Part shown: positions 1 to 5,240 of the stretch, in pieces
Numbering within the stretch: position 1 is the stretch's first letter
Layout of the letters: the number at the start of each line of letters is the position of its first letter
DNA from: Nitrococcus sp.
Lineage (GTDB): Bacteria > Pseudomonadota > Gammaproteobacteria > Nitrococcales > Nitrococcaceae
Reading direction: 5' to 3'
Assembly (NCBI GenBank): GCA_030452365.1
Contig: JAKDMK010000133.1
Location: forward strand, 1 to 6,572
DNA: 6,572 bases
Notes under the pieces: model-generated
Database searches by the model: none
Seen by the model: the letters and a program-made list of their open reading frames with translations, nothing else
What the model was told of the DNA's origin: nothing
Program-made: the position numbers and the translations under genes

Positions 1-140
1 TCGCGATCCGCAACGACGTCGGCCTGCTGGCGGAGGAATATGACCCGCGGCAAAAGCGCCTGCTGGGTAATTTTCCGCAGGCATTCTCGCACGTCGGGCT
101 CATTAACACCGCGCACAATTTGCGCCTGAAGCCCGCGTAG
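1..140 (+). CDS. GH15 family glycoside hydrolase (glucoamylase/trehalase type), C-terminal end only
   Basis: Only the last 45 codons are in the window, read from base 3 to the TAG at 138-140. The peptide contains NDVGLLAEEYDP followed by LGNFPQAFSHVGLINTA, which is the characteristic C-terminal block of bacterial GH15 enzymes. These are (alpha/alpha)6-barrel hydrolases that release glucose from alpha-glucans or split trehalose. By analogy with other GH15 enzymes, the first Glu of the AEEYD stretch is probably the catalytic base; this is inferred from family knowledge. No C-terminal extension follows the conserved block. The nearby zwf gene fits a glucose-use context. The substrate (glucan or trehalose) cannot be decided from this fragment. 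The start lies outside the window. Confidence 0.9.
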   Translation, partial: AIRNDVGLLAEEYDPRQKRLLGNFPQAFSHVGLINTAHNLRLKPA

Positions 141-178
141 GGCGTTTATGCCTGCTAGACTCTGGAACCCCTACCTCG

Positions 179-1024
179 ATGTCCGAACGCGCTGATCGCC
201 AGGACCGCCCCCTCACCGGCCGCCGCGTCGCGGTGCCGGAGTCGCGCCAACTCGACCTGTTCACGTCCATGCTGGAAGCCCGCGGCGCGGTGGTGTTGCG
301 CTGTCCGTTGGTGGACATCCGCGACGCACCGAACCCGGTACCCATCGAGGCGTGGCTGGCGGACTTCGCCCAGGGCGGCTGCGATGATCTGATTTTGCTT
401 ACCGGCGAGGGTCTGCATCGGCTGCTCGGTGCGGCGGAACGCGCGGGCGGGAATCTGCGGGAACGTTTCGTGACCCGGCTGGGCGAGGTGCGCGCGATCA
501 CCCGCGGACCCAAGCCGGCACGCGCCCTGCAGGAACTCGGCCTGCGTAGCGGCCTGGCGGCGACAACGCCAACCACCGATGGGGTGATTGAAGCGCTGGC
601 ACGGGAGAATCTGGTCGGACGCGCGGTCGGCGTGCAGCTCTATGGCAGCGACCCCAACGACAAACTCCAGACCTTCCTGCGTGGCGCGGGCGCCGAGGTG
701 AAAGCGGTGGCGCCCTATGTCTATGCCGATCAGGCCCAGGACGATGACGTGGCGGCATTGATCAAAATGCTGGCGGGCGGGGGTGTCGACGCCATCGCCT
801 TCACCAGTTCCGCCCAGGTGCGACGCCTATTTGCGGTCGCCCGCGGGCGCGGGCAGGAGCAAGCCCTGCAAGCCGCGCTGGCGCGCATCACCGTGGCCGC
901 GGTCGGCCCGCTGGTGGCGCAGACGCTAACCCGCCACGGCGTTACAACGTACGTCATGCCCAGCGAACGTTATTTCCTGAAGCCGCTGGTCACCTGCTTG
1001 GTCAGCGCCCTAGGCCGCGGCTGA
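179..1024 (+). CDS. Uroporphyrinogen-III synthase (HemD) family protein
   Basis: The 281-residue protein has the two-lobed layout of the HemD fold. The N-terminal strand and helix read GRRVAVPESRQLDLFTSMLEARG (in part, residues 14-36). A LILLTGEGLHRLL segment lies near 71-83, ITRGPKPARALQELGL at 107-122, TTDGVIEAL at 132-140, and VGVQLYGSDP at 150-159 begins the return lobe. AFTSSAQVRRLF (207-218) and AVGPLVAQTLTRHG (241-254) are typical C-terminal motifs. HemD enzymes cyclise hydroxymethylbilane to uroporphyrinogen III in the cytoplasm for haem, sirohaem and cobalamin synthesis. The ATG at 179 is 38 bases after the GH15 stop, with only a weak GGA as ribosome site. No hemC, hemB or hemX gene is adjacent. 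It could therefore be a second HemD-like paralogue rather than the housekeeping enzyme. The family call is firm; the exact role is less so. Confidence 0.85.
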   Translation: MSERADRQDRPLTGRRVAVPESRQLDLFTSMLEARGAVVLRCPLVDIRDAPNPVPIEAWLADFAQGGCDDLILLTGEGLHRLLGAAERAGGNLRERFVTRLGEVRAITRGPKPARALQELGLRSGLAATTPTTDGVIEALARENLVGRAVGVQLYGSDPNDKLQTFLRGAGAEVKAVAPYVYADQAQDDDVAALIKMLAGGGVDAIAFTSSAQVRRLFAVARGRGQEQALQAALARITVAAVGPLVAQTLTRHGVTTYVMPSERYFLKPLVTCLVSALGRG

Positions 1025-1039
1025 GCACGACCCATGCGA

Positions 1040-1057
1040 GCACCGCACCCGCGGTGC
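1040..1057 (+). terminator. Possible terminator hairpin after the HemD-like gene
   Basis: GCACCGC (1040-1046) and GCGGTGC (1051-1057) are perfect 7-bp inverted arms around a 4-base loop (accc), starting 16 bases after the HemD-like stop codon. No T-run follows, so it is not a classical intrinsic terminator. In a GC-rich genome it could still aid termination or protect the mRNA 3' end. Confidence 0.4.
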
Positions 1058-1286
1058 AACGGATGCGCATGCAAGCCCACCGGCCGGACCGGGGCACGCC
1101 AGAGCTGCGTGGTAGCCGGGGTGGGCCACGCGGCGATAGGCTACGGAGCTAGCCGGGGACTGGGAGCGGGGCCGGCAAGGGCCACCGCGGCGTTGTTGAA
1201 CACCGCCGGAATTGTCGGTGCCGCGATGGCCGCGGCCGACATAGCGCCGAGCAATTGACGATCGGTTGGCCCGCCTCGTCCATACC

Positions 1287-1318
1287 GGCCGCGAAGGCGG
1301 CCCACAACTCCCGGAAGG
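1287..1318 (+). promoter_or_regulatory. zwf leader: small hairpin and strong ribosome binding site
   Basis: GGCCGC (1287-1292) pairs with GCGGCC (1297-1302) across the 4-base loop GAAG. It is followed by the Shine-Dalgarno sequence GGAAGG at 1313-1318, six bases before the ATG at 1325. The ribosome site is the best in the window and fixes the zwf start. The hairpin leaves the ribosome site free; any regulatory role is speculation. Confidence 0.55.
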
Positions 1319-1324
1319 TACAAG

Positions 1325-2770
1325 ATGGGGCTCACCGCTCAAACCCACGCTGACCCGCACGTGGTCGTACTGTTCGGCGCGACGGGTGATCTTGCGAAAC
1401 GGAAGCTCATTCCGGGCATGTTTTACCTGTCGCGGCACAACCTCGCGCCGAACATGCGGATTGTGGCAACGTCACTTGACGACCTGGATACTGACAAATT
1501 CCGCGCACTGGCGAAGGAAGCGGTCTACTCATTCGGTCGCAAGAAGGTCACGAGCGAGGAATGGAAGGCCTTCGAATCGATAGTGAGTTACGTGCCGCAG
1601 GGCAAAGGCGCCGGCGCGTTGGCTCAGGCCGTAGCCGAGCAGATGAACATCCTCGGTGACAACGCCCGATTGCTACATTATCTGAGCGTCCCGCCGAAGG
1701 CCGCGACAACGGTCGTTCGGACCTTGGAAGAAGCGGCTATGGCGAAGAACTCCCGCATCATCATGGAGAAGCCGTTCGGCGTCGACTTATCGAGCGCGGT
1801 GAAGCTGAACGCGCAGATCCACGAGGTATTCGACGAGTCGCAGATCTTCCGTATCGATCACTTCCTGGGCAAGGAACCTGCCCAGAACATCCTCGTGTTC
1901 CGGTTCGCCAACGGTCTGTTCGAGCCGATTTGGAACCGCCAGTTCATCGAATGCATTCAGATCGATGTTCCGGAGAAACTGACGCTGGAAGGTCGCGCAC
2001 AGTTCTACGAGCAGACCGGCGCGTTCAAGGACATGGTGGTCACACACTTGTTCCAGGTCCTTGCGTTCATCGCGATGGAGCCGCCGACCGAACTCGCGCC
2101 AGAAGCGATCAGCCTAGAGAAGAACAAGGTGTTCCGGTCGATGAGGCCGCTTGATCCGATCAACGTGGTCCGCGGCCAGGTACGCGGTTACCGCGAGGAA
2201 CCCGCTGTCTCGCCCGATTCCGACACCGAGACTTTCATCGCGCTCAGAGCCGAGATAAGCAACTGGCGCTGGGCGGGCGTGCCGTTCTACCTGCGCACCG
2301 GCAAGTACCTGGCGGATGGGCAACGGATCATCTCGATCGCGTTCCGGGAGCCGCCGACAACTATGTTCCCGCCCGGCTCGGGGGTCGGTGCGCACGGCCC
2401 GAACCACCTGACGTTCGACCTCGCCGACCAGGCGAAGATGTCGTTGTCGTTCTATGGCAAGCGGCCGGGTCCGGGGATGAAGCTGGAGAAACCGAGCCTG
2501 CAGTTCGCCATGCAGGAGACCGCGAACGTCGGCGATGTCCTGGAGGCGTACGAGCGCCTTATCCTGGACGCAATGTACGGCGACCATACGTTGTTCACGA
2601 CATCCGAGGGCATCGAGCGGCTCTGGGAGATTTCGCAGCCGCTGTTGGACGATCCGCCACCGGTGCGTGAATACGATCCGGGCACGTGGGGCCCGAATGC
2701 GATTCATCAGCTGATCGCCCCGCGCGCGTGGCGGCTTCCATTCGAAAGAATCTGGCGCGCAAAAAAATAG
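1325..2770 (+). CDS. zwf: Glucose-6-phosphate dehydrogenase
   Basis: Complete 481-residue cytoplasmic enzyme. It oxidises glucose-6-phosphate to 6-phosphogluconolactone with NADP+ (or NAD+), feeding the oxidative pentose phosphate and Entner-Doudoroff routes. The N-terminal Rossmann domain has [13 protein letters not shown] at 18-30. EKPFG lies at 148-152. The substrate-binding signature RIDHFLGKE is at 176-184, with D178, H179 and K183. H241 in DMVVTHLFQ matches the catalytic base of the Leuconostoc enzyme (His240). The VVTHLFQ form, rather than the enterobacterial VQNHLLQ, and the following AMEPPTEL place it in the branch that includes actinobacterial-type Zwf. I see no frameshift or missing key residue, and length is normal (usually 480-510). 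The start is fixed by GGAAGG six bases upstream. The usual partners pgl, gnd or edd are not in the window; GH15 upstream can supply glucose. Function is very sure, coenzyme preference unknown. Confidence 0.98.
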   Translation: MGLTAQTHADPHVVVLFGATGDLAKRKLIPGMFYLSRHNLAPNMRIVATSLDDLDTDKFRALAKEAVYSFGRKKVTSEEWKAFESIVSYVPQGKGAGALAQAVAEQMNILGDNARLLHYLSVPPKAATTVVRTLEEAAMAKNSRIIMEKPFGVDLSSAVKLNAQIHEVFDESQIFRIDHFLGKEPAQNILVFRFANGLFEPIWNRQFIECIQIDVPEKLTLEGRAQFYEQTGAFKDMVVTHLFQVLAFIAMEPPTELAPEAISLEKNKVFRSMRPLDPINVVRGQVRGYREEPAVSPDSDTETFIALRAEISNWRWAGVPFYLRTGKYLADGQRIISIAFREPPTTMFPPGSGVGAHGPNHLTFDLADQAKMSLSFYGKRPGPGMKLEKPSLQFAMQETANVGDVLEAYERLILDAMYGDHTLFTTSEGIERLWEISQPLLDDPPPVREYDPGTWGPNAIHQLIAPRAWRLPFERIWRAKK

Positions 2771-2813
2771 GTTCTTCTGCATTTTCGAAGAAATCAAGCG
2801 GCAGCTTGTAGAT

Positions 2814-2839
2814 GAAGGCGAGGGAAGCCTTCCTCCTTC
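2814..2839 (+). terminator. Weak candidate terminator downstream of zwf
   Basis: GAAGG (2814-2818) pairs with CCTTC (2835-2839). After a 2-base bulge, AGG (2821-2823) pairs with CCT (2832-2834), and two more A-T pairs follow past a single bulged G. It lies about 45 bases after the zwf stop. The T6 run at 2872-2877 is too far away to form a classical terminator, so confidence is low. Confidence 0.25.
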
Positions 2840-2903
2840 AACAAGACAGATGCGCTGAGCAGTGGCCAACCTTTTTTGGTGAGTCACTAACGGCGCTGGG
2901 TAG

Positions 2904-2913
2904 TAACCGGTTA
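2904..2913. repeat. Perfect 10-bp palindrome, possible operator
   Basis: TAACCGGTTA is its own reverse complement and ends one base before the ATG of the BrnT-like fragment at 2915. Toxin-antitoxin modules are often autoregulated through palindromes near the first start codon, so this could be a leftover operator. A 10-bp palindrome can also arise by chance. Confidence 0.3.
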
Positions 2914-2914
2914 G

Positions 2915-2977
2915 ATGCCCGGACGTTTCGACTATCATTGCAAGTGGGATCCGGCCAAGGCCGCCGATACTAAGTAA
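2915..2977 (+). pseudogene. Truncated BrnT-like toxin start (gene remnant)
   Basis: The 20-codon reading frame from ATG 2915 to TAA 2975-2977 gives MPGRFDYHCKWDPAKAADTK. BrnT-family ribonuclease toxins typically begin with an aromatic stretch followed by (E/K)WDPAKAAxN and then a RKHGVSFEEA block. Here the WDPAKAA core is present, but the frame stops exactly where the KHG block should start, and I could not find that block in any frame downstream. No BrnA antitoxin follows. A stop codon (TAG) lies directly before the ATG, so the frame cannot extend upstream. I read it as the broken 5' end of a type II toxin gene. The match is short, so chance similarity cannot be excluded. Confidence 0.45.
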
Positions 2978-3200
2978 GTGCCATTCGGCTCAGACCCGTA
3001 TATATTGCGCGGGCTGCAAGGCGAGCGGCGCGGTAACGGTGGCGGCTGGTTAAGCGGGTCAGCGCCACGGGAAAGGCGCGGCTTGCGAAACCATCGTCGG
3101 AGGGGGCTCAGGCGGCGGGATGCCGCTCAAAGGCAAATCGTGACTCAGATCGATGCCGAGCGCGGGCGCCGATGGACGCCGGCAGCGGCGTGCTGTCAGA

Positions 3201-3228
3201 TGGAAAAGGCGACACGGCGGTTTATACT
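3201..3228 (+). promoter_or_regulatory. Candidate promoter of the DUF6134-type gene
   Basis: TATACT (3223-3228) matches the -10 consensus in five of six bases. TGGAAA (3201-3206), 16 bases upstream, matches the -35 consensus in four of six. The extended form TGGAA, 17 bases, TATACTGCCT recurs with an 18-base gap before the GMC gene (5108-5140), which supports it being a real element. Transcription would start about 75 bases before the ATG at 3309. Confidence 0.4.
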
Positions 3229-3308
3229 GCCTGTGCGCCCGCAATGGTTGACCCGCGCCTGTGCGAGCAGGGGACGCACCAGATTTCTCAAACGATCCGA
3301 GGAAGACA

Positions 3309-3950
3309 ATGCGACGACTGATATGGTGGCTCGCGGCGGTCATTGTGCTCGGCTTGATCGGCGCCGCGGCGGCCGCCGATAAGACGCACGAGAATCATTT
3401 CGCAAGCATACGGGTCGACGGCAAGAAGATTGGCCAAGTGCACTATACGGTCACATACGACGCCGAAGGCGAGGTCGAATCGCTCAAGACCAACGCCTCG
3501 TACTCCGTGCTCGGCTTCGAGGTCTACAGCTTCTCGGACGATCTCACCGAGCGCTGGCGGTCGGGCGAGCTACAGGCCTTGGACGGCTACACAAACGACG
3601 ACGGCGATAAGTATCTCGCATCCATCCAGCGCAAGCCAGACGAGTTTGCCGCCACCCTCAATGGCAAGAACCTGACGCTGCCGCCCAATGCCTTCCCCAA
3701 TTCGGTCTGGAACTATCAGATCACAGAGCAGTCGCTGCTGTTCAATGTTACCGATCTGCGCCTAATGAATGTCAAAGTCAGTAAGCGTGACGAGAGAATA
3801 AAGGTCGACGGTAAATCATTCGACGCCGAACGGTTCGACTTTACCGGCGACTGGCGGGCCTCGCTCTGGTTCGACCAGGACCAGCAGCTGCTGAAGCTCG
3901 AGTACAAGATCAAGGGCCGCGATGTGGTGGTGGCCCTCGATCAAACCTGA
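3309..3950 (+). CDS. Secreted DUF6134-family protein
   Basis: 213 residues from ATG 3309, preceded by GAGGAAG at 3299-3305. An upstream in-frame start at 3261 would add 16 residues but bury the signal peptide, so the shorter form is preferred. Residues 1-23 are a classical signal peptide: MRR, a hydrophobic core, then AAAAA, with likely cleavage before D24. The protein should therefore be in the periplasm or at the cell surface. The mature part is a beta-strand-rich domain with VDGKKIG (36-42), TVTYDAEGEVESLKT (48-61 region), YSVLGFEVYSF, ERWRSGEL (81-88), a NDDGD turn, SVWNYQ (132-137) and LWFD (186-189) near the end. This order of motifs matches DUF6134 proteins, whose function is unknown. 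No catalytic residues or lipobox are evident. The stop codon directly abuts a decayed transposase, but the C-terminus looks complete for the family. The family call rests on remembered motifs. Confidence 0.8.
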   Translation: MRRLIWWLAAVIVLGLIGAAAAADKTHENHFASIRVDGKKIGQVHYTVTYDAEGEVESLKTNASYSVLGFEVYSFSDDLTERWRSGELQALDGYTNDDGDKYLASIQRKPDEFAATLNGKNLTLPPNAFPNSVWNYQITEQSLLFNVTDLRLMNVKVSKRDERIKVDGKSFDAERFDFTGDWRASLWFDQDQQLLKLEYKIKGRDVVVALDQT

Positions 3951-4160
3951 CACAGCTTGTTCATCGAGGCGGTGCTCTGGATCGCTTACGCCGCTGCGGC
4001 GTGGCGAGATCCGCCGCTGGAGTTTGGACTTTGACGTGTACAGGGGCTTCTCCCGATGGGAGGCGAGAGGCGCCTGATTGCAGGTTCGAGGAACTGGCAC
4101 AGGATGCCGACTTCGAAGAGCTGTATTTGGATTTCACTGTCGCGCACACTCATGCAGCGA
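3951..4160 (+). pseudogene. Degenerate IS5-family transposase remnant
   Basis: Three successive reading frames each carry a piece of an IS5-type (IS427-like) DDE transposase in the correct order. Piece A (3951-4034) reads LFIEAVLWIAYAAAAWRDPP and then LEFGL before a TGA; intact relatives read FVEAVLWIARTGAPWRDLP. Piece B (4036-4077) reads VYRGFSRWEARGA before a TGA, against VYRRFSRWEARG. Piece C (4082-4159) reads FEELAQDADFEELYLDFTVA and then HTHAA, against an intact DSTVVRAHQHAA. At least two frame shifts, two stops, a two-codon loss and a Ser-to-Phe change beside the first catalytic Asp (codon 4130-4132) make it dead. The first 30-40 residues and everything after the HQHAA block are missing. 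No terminal inverted repeats are visible. This explains the spacer between the DUF6134 and DedA genes. Confidence 0.85.
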
Positions 4161-4206
4161 CGCCCTGGCAGCAAGCTACTGGTGACCTGCGGGAAGTATC
4201 CTTGGG

Positions 4207-5007
4207 ATGGTGATCGTGCCGAGCAGCGCCGTTCCGGGGGATGCCGCTGATCGCTGGACGCGGCCTTCCTGGATGACCAACCGATTGCTATGGTTCGCAG
4301 CCGTGGTTGTGCTCGTCTGGCTGGCGGGGCAGTCTCACGTCTCGGCCCAGACCCGCGAGCCGGCGCCGTCGCGTCTGCACGAGGTTGAGCGGGTGGTGAT
4401 CAAGGAGGTCGAGGCCGGGATCGCAAAGGTGCAGCCCCTGCTCGAACGCTATGGCTATGCGGCGGTGTTCGTCGCGATAGGCGTCGAGGGCATGGGCGTC
4501 CCCGCACCGGGTGAGACGCTGCTGATCGCCGCGGCGATCGAGGCCGGGCACGGCGGCCTGAGCATCACCGCGGTCCTCGCGCTGGCCGTGGTGGCCGCCG
4601 CGCTGGGCAACAGCGTCGGCTATCTGATCGGCCGGGTCGGCGGCCGGCGCCTGCTGCAAATGCTGCCGATCAGCGACACCCGGCTCGGCCGGGTCGACCT
4701 GCTGTTTCGCCGCTATGGCGGCTGGTTCATCCTGTTTGCCCGCTTTTTTGACGGCCCGCGGCAGCTTAGCGGCATCATGGCCGGCATGCTGAGGATGCCA
4801 TGGTGGCGCTTCACTTTCTGGAACCTGCTCGGCGCGGTGATTTGGGTTGCGGTCTGGGGGCTCGGCACATACTGGCTCGATCGCGACATCGGCGCGGTCC
4901 TGGCCGTTGTGCAGCGAATCGAGCCGCTCGTGATCGCGCTGCTGCTGGCCGCATTATTGGCGGGTCTCGTTTACGTTTGGCGCCGGCGACTGCACAGCGC
5001 TAGCTGA
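4207..5007 (+). CDS. DedA family (SNARE-associated/VTT domain) inner-membrane protein
   Basis: 266 residues from ATG 4207, or 244 from ATG 4273. The second start begins directly at a hydrophobic segment (MTNRLLWFAAVVVLVWLAG, ending HVSAQ) that looks like a signal peptide. The first has GGGAAG at 4191-4196 but adds 22 polar residues, so the start is uncertain. DedA proteins are membrane proteins linked to lipid-carrier recycling (undecaprenyl phosphate or phospholipid flipping) and proton-motive-force homeostasis. Numbering from 4207, VEGMGVPAPGETLLIAAA (93-110) is the re-entrant loop motif with its conserved Glu and PGE. GNSVGYLIGRVGG (134-146) follows. FARFFDGPRQLSGIMAGMLRMPWW lies at 177-200 (with key residues R179 and R185), then F204, N206, and G209 to W213 as in the family. 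Further membrane segments lie near 118-141, 205-222 and 237-257. The tail is basic (WRRRLH). The function of this particular homologue is not assigned. Confidence 0.92.
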   Translation: MVIVPSSAVPGDAADRWTRPSWMTNRLLWFAAVVVLVWLAGQSHVSAQTREPAPSRLHEVERVVIKEVEAGIAKVQPLLERYGYAAVFVAIGVEGMGVPAPGETLLIAAAIEAGHGGLSITAVLALAVVAAALGNSVGYLIGRVGGRRLLQMLPISDTRLGRVDLLFRRYGGWFILFARFFDGPRQLSGIMAGMLRMPWWRFTFWNLLGAVIWVAVWGLGTYWLDRDIGAVLAVVQRIEPLVIALLLAALLAGLVYVWRRRLHSAS

Positions 5008-5022
5008 GCCGGCCGAGCCGGC
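5008..5022 (+). repeat. GC-rich hairpin within a tandem 9-mer after the DedA gene
   Basis: GAGCCGGCC occurs twice in tandem (5006-5014 and 5015-5023), with the first copy overlapping the DedA stop codon. The two GCCGGC cores (5008-5013 and 5017-5022) are mutually complementary across the 3-base loop CGA, giving a 6-bp all-GC stem. It may act together with the hairpin at 5036-5052 as a transcript end. Confidence 0.5.
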
Positions 5023-5035
5023 CGGCCCCATCATC

Positions 5036-5052
5036 GGCTGCTCCGAGCAGCC
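5036..5052 (+). terminator. Likely transcript-end hairpin downstream of the DedA gene
   Basis: GGCTGCT (5036-5042) and AGCAGCC (5046-5052) form a perfect 7-bp stem with loop CCG, 28 bases after the DedA stop. A short pyrimidine stretch with TTT (about 5055-5061) follows, but no true T-tract. With the hairpin at 5008-5022 it makes two stems in a row, the best candidate terminator in the window. Confidence 0.5.
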
Positions 5053-5107
5053 ACCTCCTTTGGCGCATGGTGGCGGAAGCCTTGGCCGCCGTACCTAGGA
5101 ACCGGTG

Positions 5108-5136
5108 TGGAATTCAGGCGAGCGCGCACCTATACT
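5108..5136 (+). promoter_or_regulatory. Candidate promoter of the GMC oxidoreductase gene
   Basis: TATACT (5131-5136) is a five-of-six match to the -10 box. TGGAA (5108-5112) lies 18 bases before it, as in the element at 3201-3232. The run TATACTGCCT (5131-5140) is identical in both places. Transcription would begin about 100 bases before the ATG at 5241, downstream of the two hairpins, so the GMC gene would be transcribed separately from the DedA gene. Confidence 0.4.
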
Positions 5137-5240
5137 GCCTCGGGGCACACGTCCAATTGCGGGAACCTTACGCGGTGGACAAATCATGCGCCCGTTTCAT
5201 TAGTGGTACAAAGCGCTTCGTCATTAGACACGGGCAGACC

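Larger units (their letters stand above)
1025..1324. other. 300-base spacer without a convincing gene
   Basis: The spacer begins with a GC hairpin at 1040-1057 and ends with the zwf leader (hairpin at 1287-1302, ribosome site at 1313-1318). A 74-codon + strand frame (1034-1258) and a short - strand frame of 33 codons ending near 1141 are open. Both are rich in Ala and Gly, lack a good ribosome site and resemble no family I know, so I do not call them genes. A TTGACG at 1255-1260 matches a -35 box in five of six bases. The best -10 candidate (TCCATA at 1279-1284, spacer 18) is poor, so a zwf promoter here is only possible. Confidence 0.5.
2771..3308. other. 538-base spacer with stem-loops and gene debris
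   Basis: The first part (about 2761-2900) is visibly AT-richer than the flanking genes. It holds an inverted repeat TTCTTC/GAAGAA (2772-2777 and 2787-2792), a larger imperfect stem-loop (2814-2839) and a T6 run at 2872-2877. A perfect palindrome (2904-2913) and a 20-codon BrnT-like fragment (2915-2977) follow. From 2978 a frame opens with GTG and runs 134 codons into the DUF6134 gene. It is Arg/Gly-rich, has no recognisable domain and overlaps a better gene, so it is not called. The end of the spacer carries a candidate promoter at 3201-3228. Confidence 0.5.

Noticed and set aside
1034..1258. 74-codon + strand frame in the spacer before zwf
   Set aside because: Low-complexity Ala/Gly composition, no ribosome site and no known domain. 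Its first codons lie inside the hairpin after the HemD-like gene.
2114..2938. 274-codon open frame on the - strand, antisense to the 3' part of zwf
   Set aside because: It overlaps a clear, complete zwf, is Arg/Pro-rich with no recognisable domain, and is the kind of long antisense frame expected in GC-rich coding DNA.
2978..3382. 134-codon + strand frame starting with GTG just after the BrnT-like fragment
   Set aside because: Arg/Gly-rich composition, no ribosome site, no family resemblance, and it overlaps the start of the DUF6134-type gene, whose signal peptide and ribosome site are convincing.
3979..4012. Compound stem-loop (GGATC/GATCC outer arms, ACGCC/GGCGT inner arms) just after the DUF6134-type gene, resembling a terminator
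   Set aside because: It lies inside the first piece of the decayed transposase, where the sequence is explained by former coding, and no T-run follows.
4001..4213. 70-codon + strand frame overlapping the DedA start by 7 bases, suggesting translational coupling
   Set aside because: Its middle part is the third piece of the IS5-type remnant (FEELAQDADFEELYLDFTV), so it is transposase debris rather than a small gene.
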